64,000 nucleotides of DNA from assembly GCF_013752535.1 (NCBI RefSeq), contig NZ_CP058348.1, forward strand, positions 3,782,001 through 3,846,000, given 5' to 3'. The position numbers were made by a program, and so were the translations under genes. The stretch is from Bdellovibrio sp. KM01 (GTDB lineage: Bacteria; Bdellovibrionota; Bdellovibrionia; Bdellovibrionales; Bdellovibrionaceae). The notes beneath the pieces are model-generated. The model was not told where the DNA came from. It saw only the letters and a program-made list of their open reading frames with translations, and did not search any database. Shown here piece by piece: positions 26,214 through 34,744 of this stretch; the first letter of the stretch is position 1; each line of letters opens with the position of its first letter.

Positions 26214-26241
26214 TTGACTCTTCAGGCAAGACACATACTAA
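26214..26241 (+). promoter_or_regulatory. Sigma-70-type promoter for the DUF481 gene
   Basis: TTGACT (26214-26219) and TACTAA (26236-26241) are 16 bases apart. The implied start is about 26248, just before GGAGG, giving a very short leader and excluding an upstream ATG at 26242 as the start codon. Confidence 0.65.
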
Positions 26242-26262
26242 ATGTCTATGGAGGTAACTATT

Positions 26263-26997
26263 ATGAAGTTCGTTTCTGTTCTATTTATTCCTATTGTTGT
26301 AGCTCTATCTTTGGTCGCAAAAGCACAAACACCTGCGCCAACTGAGCCTCCACCATTTTCTGGCGAAGCTGAAGCCGGAGCCATTATGGTAACTGGCAAT
26401 TCTGATTCAGAGAATTATGCGGCCAAAGGAAAAGCGGCTTATAAAGCAGGCAAAAATATCTATACTTTAAGTGGTCAATATATTCGCACCGAAGCCAATT
26501 CAGTCGAAAGCGTACGCAACTGGAATGCAGGAGCTCGTTATGATCACGAGTGGACTGATTATCTTGGCTTTTTTGGTAGCCAAAAAATCGAGAGCGATAT
26601 TTATTCTGGATACTTGCAACGTGATTCGACAGATATCGGTTTGAAGTACTGGCTGACAAAAACAGACAGCTTCGACTGGACCCTTGAGGCTGGTTATCGT
26701 TATTCAAAAACTCAAAATGTTTCAGTTGGCACTACATATGACCAATTGCTCCGTATTTATACCGAGATCAACGCGAAAATCGACAAAGAATTTTCCTTCA
26801 AGTACTGGATCGAATATTTGCCAAATATGACTCGCGCTGATGCTTATCAGGTAAATACTGAAGCCTCGATCAATGTTATGTTAAATTCCATCTTCTCATT
26901 GAAGCTAGCTTACTTGCTACAATATCAAAACGAACCTGCTCCTCCGGGAGAATACAGCACAACCACGACAACATTGAATCTTGTCGCGAAATTCTAG
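26263..26997 (+). CDS. DUF481 outer-membrane beta-barrel protein (YdiY-like)
   Basis: From the ATG at 26263, supported by GGAGG at 26250-26254, the product has 244 residues: a signal peptide ending near AKAQ, then alternating beta strands with aromatic girdles (YTLSGQYIRTEA, DYLGFFGSQKIES, FDWTLEAGYRYSKT) and a C-terminal phenylalanine after VAKF, typical of outer-membrane barrels. The SGEAEAGAIMVTGNSDSEN opening is the mark of the DUF481 (salt-stress-induced YdiY) family. Precise role unknown. MscL, an osmotic safety valve, follows 13 bases later, which suggests a shared response to osmotic change. Confidence 0.85.
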   Translation: MKFVSVLFIPIVVALSLVAKAQTPAPTEPPPFSGEAEAGAIMVTGNSDSENYAAKGKAAYKAGKNIYTLSGQYIRTEANSVESVRNWNAGARYDHEWTDYLGFFGSQKIESDIYSGYLQRDSTDIGLKYWLTKTDSFDWTLEAGYRYSKTQNVSVGTTYDQLLRIYTEINAKIDKEFSFKYWIEYLPNMTRADAYQVNTEASINVMLNSIFSLKLAYLLQYQNEPAPPGEYSTTTTTLNLVAKF

Positions 26998-27010
26998 AAA
27001 GGATTTTGTC

Positions 27011-27478
27011 ATGATGAAGGAATTTAAGGCCTTTTTAATGAGAGGGAACGTTTTAGATTTGGCAGTCGGTATCATCATCGGTGCCGCCTTCACTAAAATC
27101 GTTGGCTCATTTGTCAGCGATATGTTGATGCCCGTTTTAAGTTTGGGAATGGGCAAGATCGATTTTTCGAATCTGTTTGTCGCACTGAATGGTGAATCTT
27201 ACGCAACATTGGCAGCAGCGAAAGCAGCCGGCGCAGCCACCCTTAATTATGGTGTATTTCTGAATGCGGTTATTGATTTCGTGATTGTCGCATTTGCAAT
27301 TTTCATGATCATCAAAGCTGCAAATCGCTTCAAAAAGACAGAGGAAGCAACGGCATCAACGAAGCCCTGTCCCGAATGTCTGACGACGATTCCACTTGCG
27401 GCACGCAAATGTTCTGCTTGCGGAAGTTTGCAAACGAGTGGCGCGATAAATGGAAAAACGTCCTCGATGAACGTCTAG
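27011..27478 (+). CDS. mscL: Large-conductance mechanosensitive channel MscL with C-terminal zinc ribbon
   Basis: MscL is an inner-membrane homopentamer that opens under membrane tension to release solutes. The 155-residue product has the conserved N-terminal helix and TM1 (MMKEFKAFLMRGNVLDLAVG, then GAAFTKIVGS), a periplasmic loop and TM2 (about 80-102). The ATG at 27011 is chosen since GAAAGGA precedes it. The C terminus carries two CxxC pairs (CPECLTTIP and CSACGS), a likely zinc ribbon not found in E. coli MscL. It probably shares a transcript with the DUF481 gene. Confidence 0.93.
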   Translation: MMKEFKAFLMRGNVLDLAVGIIIGAAFTKIVGSFVSDMLMPVLSLGMGKIDFSNLFVALNGESYATLAAAKAAGAATLNYGVFLNAVIDFVIVAFAIFMIIKAANRFKKTEEATASTKPCPECLTTIPLAARKCSACGSLQTSGAINGKTSSMNV

Positions 27479-27524
27479 TGTTTCATATTGAGACGTAAAC
27501 TTTCCCCCGAAAAGTGACGATAAT

Positions 27525-27540
27525 AGGCACTGCAATTGCA
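27525..27540 (+). promoter_or_regulatory. Sigma-54 (-24/-12) promoter
   Basis: AGGCAC-TGCAA-TTGCA matches the TGGCAC-N5-TTGCA consensus at all but the first base, with exactly ten bases between the invariant GG and GC. Transcription would start near 27551, about 19 bases before the ATG of the downstream coiled-coil protein gene. Confidence 0.7.
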
Positions 27541-27569
27541 TCCATATATAGTCATCAGGGGGAAAGACA

Positions 27570-29024
27570 ATGTATTCCAAATCACAGACGACGAAGAAGA
27601 CATCTGTTAATCTTTTTATCAGCATCATATCTTCTTTAGTTATGATGGGTTACACAGCCCATGCGCAAACTTCCGGGACCTCATCGGGTTCTGCAAGCTC
27701 TACTTCTTCAAATAATCAAAACTCACAGCAGCAATATCCCTACCCAATGATGACTTCTTATTCCGAAGGGCAAACGTGTAATGACCTACGCTCCAGATAC
27801 AGCTCTGCCCGCAGAGATATGTTGAGACTTTGCAAAGATGCAGGCGCCGGTGCAAGTTGCGTGGATAAAATTGACTCCTGTAATACTGAGGCCAGTGATA
27901 CTGGCGGCATCAATCTCTATCAAACTTTAGGTACCGCTGTAGGCGCGGATAATGCATTGGGAACGGCACTTGGGGTTATGGGTCAAAGCAGTAATGTGGG
28001 CGGTGGTTGCCCTCAATTCTCGTTTCAAGATTACTTCAGCAAAAAGAAAGAATATCAAGAAGACCTTGATAAAACTGAAGAAGACTTAGCAAAACTATCT
28101 GATGATAAAGCAGATATTCAAGCCGACTTTAATAAAAAGATTTCTGACCTTCAAGAGGACCTGAACAAAGCGCAAGAAGATCTGGAGAAAACCAAAGATC
28201 AAATCTCTAAGGACAAATTGGAGAACACACAGAAGCTTCAAGAAGCACAAAATGCTGCTAAAGATTCAATGCGCTCTCAAGCTACAACTTTACTTGATCT
28301 GCACGGTAAGCTGATCACTTCCCAACGTGATAAATCGCTCAATATGATTGCCCTGACAGAGGCATCCGCAAAAAGAGCCTGTATGAAAACTGTGAATGAA
28401 ATGAAGTCGCAGTGGCAAAAAGATGGCGCATTAAGCGGATTCAGCTCTGGTACTATGATCGCCAAAGCTAAGCGCTTAAAGCAAGATTTGATCGATACAT
28501 GGAACGATTGCATGACAGTTTACGATCAGAAAAAGCAAGCTTTACTTGAATCCAAGAAACAAGAAGAAGACATGCTTAGAAAGCAAATTCAAGACACGAC
28601 TGAGTCTATGGCTCAAACAAAAGATTCTATGGATTCTGCAGAAGCCAATATGGCGCAAATGAATGCCTTGGCAGACAAGCAACAAACTCAGGCCGAAACG
28701 AATATGAAGAACACCCAAACTGCGATCCAAACTAAAATGACAGCAGCGAAACAAGAGTTGGAGCAAAAACTTCAGACATTGGCGACCAAAACTACGAACT
28801 ACAGTCAAAAGATCAATCGCTTGAACACTCAATTATCAAGTCTGGGTGCTGTCCCGCCTTCCGGAGCGACAACGACTGCTCCGCAAGTAGCGGATGAAGT
28901 ATCTGGTCTTCAAGAAGAGATGAATGAAATCATCGCACAGGCGAAAGATTTGACCCAAGTGAACTGTTCAATTGGGAAAAGTGCCTCCAGTTCCTCAAGG
29001 TCCTCATCTGGACTTAAGGAATAG
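27570..29024 (+). CDS. Secreted coiled-coil protein of unknown function
   Basis: The 484-residue product has an N-terminal signal (hydrophobic about 15-30, cleavage near AHAQT), a Ser/Gln-rich linker, a cysteine-containing section (CNDLRSRY, LRLCKDAGAGASCVDKIDSC), then long coiled-coil segments (about 150-235 and 310-430) rich in Lys, Glu, Gln and Asp, and a Ser-rich tail. AGGGGGA precedes the ATG. I recognise no family. It looks like an extended surface or periplasmic rod. It is preceded by a good sigma-54 promoter, so it may be switched on under specific conditions. Confidence 0.8.
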   Translation: MYSKSQTTKKTSVNLFISIISSLVMMGYTAHAQTSGTSSGSASSTSSNNQNSQQQYPYPMMTSYSEGQTCNDLRSRYSSARRDMLRLCKDAGAGASCVDKIDSCNTEASDTGGINLYQTLGTAVGADNALGTALGVMGQSSNVGGGCPQFSFQDYFSKKKEYQEDLDKTEEDLAKLSDDKADIQADFNKKISDLQEDLNKAQEDLEKTKDQISKDKLENTQKLQEAQNAAKDSMRSQATTLLDLHGKLITSQRDKSLNMIALTEASAKRACMKTVNEMKSQWQKDGALSGFSSGTMIAKAKRLKQDLIDTWNDCMTVYDQKKQALLESKKQEEDMLRKQIQDTTESMAQTKDSMDSAEANMAQMNALADKQQTQAETNMKNTQTAIQTKMTAAKQELEQKLQTLATKTTNYSQKINRLNTQLSSLGAVPPSGATTTAPQVADEVSGLQEEMNEIIAQAKDLTQVNCSIGKSASSSSRSSSGLKE

Positions 29025-29102
29025 GTGACCAAAGACCAGTATCCCTAGACCCTCACCTTTTCGACTGATAGAATGGGGCTTCGTTTAAAGGAGCCCCAAA
29101 CA

Positions 29103-31781
29103 GTGTTAAAAAAAATCATCCTGGCATTCGTCGCTCTCTGCGTTCTTGGTGTTGTCGGCGCCGTTCTTGCCTATCAATCTGTTAAAGCAAGTCTTCCGCA
29201 AATCATCACTGTTCAAGATTATAAACCGCAACTGGTAAGCCAGGTTTATGATCGCAATGGCAAAAAAATTGGTGAGTTCCTTAATCAGAAACGCACACTG
29301 GTAACTTACGATAAAATTCCCAAAGATCTGGTGCATGCATTCTTAGCGGCTGAGGACGATCAGTTCTTCCAACACAAAGGCATTAATCCCCAGGCGATAT
29401 TCCGTGCGGCTCTTGCCAATCTTCGCGCAGGCCGCTCGGTGCAAGGTGGTTCTACGATCACACAGCAGGTTGCTAAAACCCTGATGCTGACTTCGGAAAA
29501 AACACTGACCCGTAAACTTCGCGACATCATGCTTGCGATGGAGATGGAAAAAAACCTTAAGAAAGAAGACATCCTATTTCTTTACCTAAATCAGATTTAC
29601 TTCGGTGAAGGCGCTTACGGTGTTGAACAAGCGGCACAAACTTATTACCGCAAACCCGTTTCCAAATTGACTTTGCCAGAGATGGCCATCCTTGCAGGTC
29701 TGCCTCAAGCTCCGAGCGCTTACAGCCCGGTTCGTAATCCCCTGCGCGCTAAAGAAAGACAAACCTACGTGCTTCGCCGTATGGCTGAAGTAGGCTTCAT
29801 CACGAAAGAGCAATCAGATAAAGCAATCAAAGAACCCGTTAAGGTTTTTGTTCGCGAGAATTACGAAGAGTATGCTCCGTTTTACCTGGAAACTGTTCGC
29901 CAGATGCTGGTTGCACAAATTGGCGCGGACATGGTTTTAAATAAGGGTCTTCGTATCTACACCAGCCTTGATCTTCAAAAACAATTAGCGGCGCAAGATT
30001 CTGTGATGGCTGGACTTAAGAGTTTGGATAAGCGTCAGGGCTTCCGCGGTCCGATCAAGAATCTTTCTTCTGAAGACGACATAGAAAAATTCCTGACAGA
30101 TGAACGTAAAAAACTTATCGGGGAATCAACTCCTGAACGTACGATTCTTCCCGATGGTAAATTTGCAGACCTTGTTCCTAAAGTGGATGAAAAAGCCGCG
30201 AAGGAACATCCGCTTCTGCCTTCATACATCAAGCTTAAGGACTCTGTTCAAGGTGTTGTTCAAGCTGTAGATGACACTGCAGGCTTGGTTTACGTTAAAA
30301 TTGCCGACACTCAGGGTTTGATTGATTTCGATTCGATGACTTGGGCACGCAAGCCTGACTCCGATAAGCGCTATGATTTAAATACCATTAAAAAACCGTC
30401 TGATGCTTTAAAAAAGGGCGACGTGATCTTAGTTAAGGTGACCGCTGATAAGTTCTCTCCTTCTAAAAACGTGACGCCGAAAAAAGGCGCTCCTGACGTA
30501 AAACTTCCAGATTTCAACAAGTACGTGGACTTGGAGTTAGATCAGGAACCGTTGGTAGAAGGAGCACTTCTTTCCTTCGATCAGGATTCTCAAGACGTGT
30601 TAGCAATGGTGGGTGGAACAAGCTTTGCGAAAAGTGAATTCAACCGTGCGATTCAAGCTCCTCGCCAAACGGGTTCTTCATTTAAATCAATCGTCTATGC
30701 TTCCGCACTAGATAAGGGTTATAACCCAGCAACTCCGATTATGGATGCTCCCCTGGTGTTTGAAGGCTCTGCCGGTGATGAAGAAGGTCAGGGTGATGCC
30801 AAGGAATCCAAAGCCTGGAAGCCAGCGAACCACTCGAAAAGTTTCGGTGGTGATATCATCGTTCGAAATGCGCTTTCTCAGTCTTTGAATATTCCGGCTG
30901 TAAAAGTGATCGAAGACGTTGGTGTTCCTTGGGCCATCGAATACTCTCACCGCCTGGGACTTTTCAGTCCACTGAATCCTGACTTTACGTTGGTTCTGGG
31001 CTCTTCAAGTGTGACCTTGTACGAAATGACCAAAGCCTTTTCAGAATTGGGTCGCTTGGGCAAACGCACTCGCCCGATGCTGATTCACAAAGTGACTGAT
31101 GCTGATGGCAAAACGATTTTGGAAAACGTGTCTTTGGATGCCCGCTTTGAAAAAGAGATGAAACCATACGATGACGATTTTGAAAACCGTCGCAAAGAGT
31201 ATCTGCAACTTGTTGCTGAGCCCGCGAAACTGGAAGAGTTTAAAAAGAAAGATCCTAAGAAAGCAGCTTTGGCTGAAAACTTGTTCTTCCAGGATCCTGA
31301 TCAATTGATCAAGCCCACAACAGCATTCGTCATGACATCACTTCTGCGTGGAGTGGTTGAAGACAAGAACGGCACGGGCGCAAGAGCTCGTGCTTTGGGT
31401 CGCGAAGTTGCTGGTAAAACCGGAACGACGAACAATTATTATGACGCGTGGTTCATTGGCTATACTCCACAAATCGCAACTGGTGTGTGGGTGGGTTTTG
31501 ACAAAGAGAAAAGTCTAGGCAAAGGCGAGGTGGGTGGCCGCTCCGCATTGCCAATTTGGGTAGATTACATGAAAGCAGCCCATGAAGGACTTCCACAAGT
31601 GACTTTCCCAGTACCAGATGGTATCGTGTTTGCGAACATTGACAGTGAAACTGGCAAACTTGCAAATGCATCAACAAAAAATATTCTGCGCCAGGCCTTC
31701 GTTGAAGGAACAGAACCGACTGCTGCTTCCAGCAAGCAAGAAGAAGCAACAGACTTTTACAAACAGGATTTGTCTGAGTGA
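29103..31781 (+). CDS. mrcA: Penicillin-binding protein 1A, bifunctional transglycosylase/transpeptidase
   Basis: Class A PBPs build glycan strands and cross-link them on the periplasmic side of the inner membrane. From GTG at 29103 (AAAGGAG 9 bases upstream) the product has 892 residues: a membrane anchor (about 5-24), the GT51 domain with catalytic Glu84 in AAEDDQFFQHKG and GGSTITQQ, an OB-like insertion, and the transpeptidase with S525-S-F-K528, SLN (in SQSLNIP) and KTG (AGKTGTT). The length suits PBP1A. An ATG ten codons earlier lacks a ribosome site. A 7-bp dyad (29074-29098) overlaps the ribosome site. The stop overlaps the uvrA start. Confidence 0.94.
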   Translation: MLKKIILAFVALCVLGVVGAVLAYQSVKASLPQIITVQDYKPQLVSQVYDRNGKKIGEFLNQKRTLVTYDKIPKDLVHAFLAAEDDQFFQHKGINPQAIFRAALANLRAGRSVQGGSTITQQVAKTLMLTSEKTLTRKLRDIMLAMEMEKNLKKEDILFLYLNQIYFGEGAYGVEQAAQTYYRKPVSKLTLPEMAILAGLPQAPSAYSPVRNPLRAKERQTYVLRRMAEVGFITKEQSDKAIKEPVKVFVRENYEEYAPFYLETVRQMLVAQIGADMVLNKGLRIYTSLDLQKQLAAQDSVMAGLKSLDKRQGFRGPIKNLSSEDDIEKFLTDERKKLIGESTPERTILPDGKFADLVPKVDEKAAKEHPLLPSYIKLKDSVQGVVQAVDDTAGLVYVKIADTQGLIDFDSMTWARKPDSDKRYDLNTIKKPSDALKKGDVILVKVTADKFSPSKNVTPKKGAPDVKLPDFNKYVDLELDQEPLVEGALLSFDQDSQDVLAMVGGTSFAKSEFNRAIQAPRQTGSSFKSIVYASALDKGYNPATPIMDAPLVFEGSAGDEEGQGDAKESKAWKPANHSKSFGGDIIVRNALSQSLNIPAVKVIEDVGVPWAIEYSHRLGLFSPLNPDFTLVLGSSSVTLYEMTKAFSELGRLGKRTRPMLIHKVTDADGKTILENVSLDARFEKEMKPYDDDFENRRKEYLQLVAEPAKLEEFKKKDPKKAALAENLFFQDPDQLIKPTTAFVMTSLLRGVVEDKNGTGARARALGREVAGKTGTTNNYYDAWFIGYTPQIATGVWVGFDKEKSLGKGEVGGRSALPIWVDYMKAAHEGLPQVTFPVPDGIVFANIDSETGKLANASTKNILRQAFVEGTEPTAASSKQEEATDFYKQDLSE

Positions 31782-34723
31782 AGGATATCCACCTCTGGGG
31801 TGTGAAACAGAACAATCTTAAGAACATCGAGGTCAAGGTCCCAGTTGGCAAAATGACTGTGATCTGTGGCCCGAGTGGTTCAGGGAAATCCTCTCTGGCG
31901 TTTGAAACTTTATTCGCTGAAGGTCAACGCCGCTTTATCGAGAGCATGTCAAACTATGCTCGCCAGTTTCTAAATAAAGCACCAAAGCCTGACATCGAAG
32001 GCATTAGCAATATTCCTCCAGCAATTTCGATTGAACAGAAAAACACGGTGAAAAGTTCCCGCTCTACGGTGGGAACAACAACTGAGATCATCGATTACTT
32101 GCGCCTGCTTTATGAAAAAATCGGTAAGTCCTATTGCCCAACACACGGGTGTCCTACCGAAAAAGAAAGTGTCACCGAGGCCACTTCCAAGGTGATCAAA
32201 GAGTTCACTGGCAAACGTGGATATATTCTAGTCGAAATTTCTGAAAACGGTCGTGTGGCGCAAGCCAAGAAACTGCACTCCTTGCTTTTGCAGGACGGTT
32301 ACTTGCGTATTTATATTCCTAAGGTTCAACCTTCGATAAAACCTGTCGCGACCAAGAAAGCCACTCTTAAGAAAACCAAAACTAAGGGTGCGGTTAAGAA
32401 AACTGTCGAAGAAGTTATCAGCATTCCGATCAGTCCGTCTGGCTTAACCAATGAGGAAATGGGAACTGTTGTTGAGATCGGCGATCCGGCAGCAATTAAA
32501 AAAAGACTTCCTAAAGAGACGTTCTATCTGATCATTGATCGTATGAGCTTCAACGAAGACGAACGTGGTCGTATTGCAGACTCGATGACTCAGGCTTACG
32601 AGGCGAGCATCAAATACAATTCAAATTTGATTTCTCGCAAAGCCACAATTCTTACGACTGAAGGCCAACGCCTGCAAGTCAGCGAAGAGTCCTCGTGCCC
32701 AATTTGTGGTTATACTCCCCCACCTTTGACTTCTCGCTTGTTCAGCTTCAATTCACCGATTGGCGCGTGCCCAACTTGTAAAGGTTTTGGAAATATTTTG
32801 GATGTCGACGAAGCCAAAGTAGTTCCAAACCCTGCGATGAGTTTAGCGCAAGGAGCTCTTTCTCCTTTCTGGATGCCCAGTGCGGCCCATGAAAAAAAGC
32901 AGCTTCTGGCTTACTGTAAAAAGGCTAAAATCGATATTCACACACCTTGGCAGGATTTGCCGAAAGCTCACCGTGAAGTGATCTGGAATGGTGACGACGA
33001 TTTCTTTGGTGTGCGGGGATTGTTCGAGTACTTGGATCAAATTAAATACAAAATGCATGTGCGCGTGTTTATTGCACGTTTCCGCAGTCCTTTCTTGTGC
33101 CCCACTTGCAAGGGCGCTCGTCTGCGTGAAGAAGCGAATCATGTTTTGGTGGGTAGCGCGAACATCACCGAGCTGTCTTCGATGATTATCGAAGATCTGA
33201 ATGCGTTTTTCCAAAAAATTGAACTTCCTCCTCATCAGGTTGAGGTTGCTGGTGAAATTCTTAAGCAAATCCGTTCGCGTCTGGAATTCCTGATGCGTGT
33301 GGGTGTGCATTACTTGTCATTAAATCGTGAAACCAGAACTCTGTCCGGTGGCGAATACCAACGTTTGATTTTGGCAAATCAGCTGGGTATGGGATTATCA
33401 CAGGCACTTTACGTGTTGGATGAACCCACAGTTGGTCTTCACCCACGTGACAATGATCGCCTTATTTCAATTCTTAAAGACCTTAAAGAGCTCGGCAATA
33501 CTCTGGTCATCGTTGAACATGATCATGACGTGATTAAAGCCAGCGAAAATATTATCGAGATGGGTCCTGGCTCTGGATATCTTGGTGGAGAAGTCGTTTA
33601 CTCTGGACCCACTAAGGAATTTTACAAATACGACAAATCCAACACGGTTCCATATTTATTAGATAATAAACATTCTGCAAATTTACGCACGATTCGTCCC
33701 GTCGACATCGATACTTACAAAGTAAAAATCGAGCTTAAAGGCGCTAAGGGACACAATCTAAAGAACCTAGATGTGGTCTTTCCTTTGAATCGTCTGGTGA
33801 CTGTGACTGGCGTCAGTGGTTCAGGTAAATCAACACTGATTTCAAAAACACTGTATCCTGCTTTAGCACGGGCTCTGGATATTGAATATCTTCCGGCCCA
33901 AGAGTACGGCGGCATTGAGGGTGTTGATCACATCAAGAATGTCTTGTTGATCGATCAATCTCCTATTGGTAAATCTGCACGCAGTTCGCCGATCACTTAC
34001 CTTAAAGCTTTTGATGCGATCCGTACGATTATGGCGACAACGCCTGAATCTCAAGCCCGTGGTTACACTCCAGGAACGTTCAGTTTGAACGTCGATGGTG
34101 GTCGTTGCCCTGCATGCAAGGGAACAGGCTTTGAAGAAATCGATATGATGTTCATGGATAACGTCGTGATTCCATGTGACGTTTGCGATGGTAAAAAATA
34201 TCGCAACGAAATCCTGGAAGTTCAGTACAAGAACAAAAACGTCGCTGAAATTTTGGCAATGACTGTCAATGAAGCGATGAATTTCTTTGTGGCTCATCCG
34301 AACATTCGTAAGCCTTTGTCGGTCTTAAAAGAAGTGGGTTTGGATTACCTGCAATTAGGACAGCCTGCGAACTCCCTGAGCGGTGGTGAATCCCAACGTC
34401 TAAAAATCGCTAAAGAGCTGTCTCAGGTCCAACAAAAGGCCACCCTGTATATTTTGGACGAACCAACTACAGGTCTTCATTTCCGCGAAGTCGATTTGCT
34501 AATGAAAGTCTTAAATAAGCTTATAGAATCAGGCGGCAGCGTCGTTGTGGTAGAGCATAACTTAGATGTGATCCGTGGCTCTGATTATGTTATTGACCTC
34601 GGCCCTGAAGCGGGTAAAAAAGGCGGTAATATTGTTGCCCAAGGGTCCCCTGATGACATCATCAAGGCCAAAAAGAGTCTGACGGGCCAATACTTAAAAC
34701 GCTATATCGACGGGAATGCATAA
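31778..34723 (+). CDS. uvrA: Excinuclease ABC subunit A (UvrA)
   Basis: UvrA is the damage-recognition ATPase of nucleotide excision repair. The 981 residues contain two ABC ATPase halves with Walker A GPSGSGKSS (31-39) and GVSGSGKST (about 678-686), signatures LSGGEYQR and LSGGESQR, and zinc modules (CPICGYTPP...CPTCKG and CPACKGTG...CDVCDGKKY). It begins with GTG overlapping the PBP1A stop (GTGA). A Lys/Thr-rich insert (about residues 188-210) makes it slightly longer than the usual 940. If the genome has another UvrA this could be a paralogue. It is coupled to a wall gene, not to other repair genes. Confidence 0.92.
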   Translation: MKDIHLWGVKQNNLKNIEVKVPVGKMTVICGPSGSGKSSLAFETLFAEGQRRFIESMSNYARQFLNKAPKPDIEGISNIPPAISIEQKNTVKSSRSTVGTTTEIIDYLRLLYEKIGKSYCPTHGCPTEKESVTEATSKVIKEFTGKRGYILVEISENGRVAQAKKLHSLLLQDGYLRIYIPKVQPSIKPVATKKATLKKTKTKGAVKKTVEEVISIPISPSGLTNEEMGTVVEIGDPAAIKKRLPKETFYLIIDRMSFNEDERGRIADSMTQAYEASIKYNSNLISRKATILTTEGQRLQVSEESSCPICGYTPPPLTSRLFSFNSPIGACPTCKGFGNILDVDEAKVVPNPAMSLAQGALSPFWMPSAAHEKKQLLAYCKKAKIDIHTPWQDLPKAHREVIWNGDDDFFGVRGLFEYLDQIKYKMHVRVFIARFRSPFLCPTCKGARLREEANHVLVGSANITELSSMIIEDLNAFFQKIELPPHQVEVAGEILKQIRSRLEFLMRVGVHYLSLNRETRTLSGGEYQRLILANQLGMGLSQALYVLDEPTVGLHPRDNDRLISILKDLKELGNTLVIVEHDHDVIKASENIIEMGPGSGYLGGEVVYSGPTKEFYKYDKSNTVPYLLDNKHSANLRTIRPVDIDTYKVKIELKGAKGHNLKNLDVVFPLNRLVTVTGVSGSGKSTLISKTLYPALARALDIEYLPAQEYGGIEGVDHIKNVLLIDQSPIGKSARSSPITYLKAFDAIRTIMATTPESQARGYTPGTFSLNVDGGRCPACKGTGFEEIDMMFMDNVVIPCDVCDGKKYRNEILEVQYKNKNVAEILAMTVNEAMNFFVAHPNIRKPLSVLKEVGLDYLQLGQPANSLSGGESQRLKIAKELSQVQQKATLYILDEPTTGLHFREVDLLMKVLNKLIESGGSVVVVEHNLDVIRGSDYVIDLGPEAGKKGGNIVAQGSPDDIIKAKKSLTGQYLKRYIDGNA

Positions 34724-34744
34724 TACCCGCGAGACGGAAGTGGA

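Noticed and set aside
29074-29098. Ribosome-site hairpin at PBP1A as a regulatory switch
   Set aside because: TGGGGCT and AGCCCCA pair next to the ribosome site, but a TAGAAT at 29069 would place the transcript start inside the left arm, and the pairing covers only part of the site. It is mentioned with the gene only.
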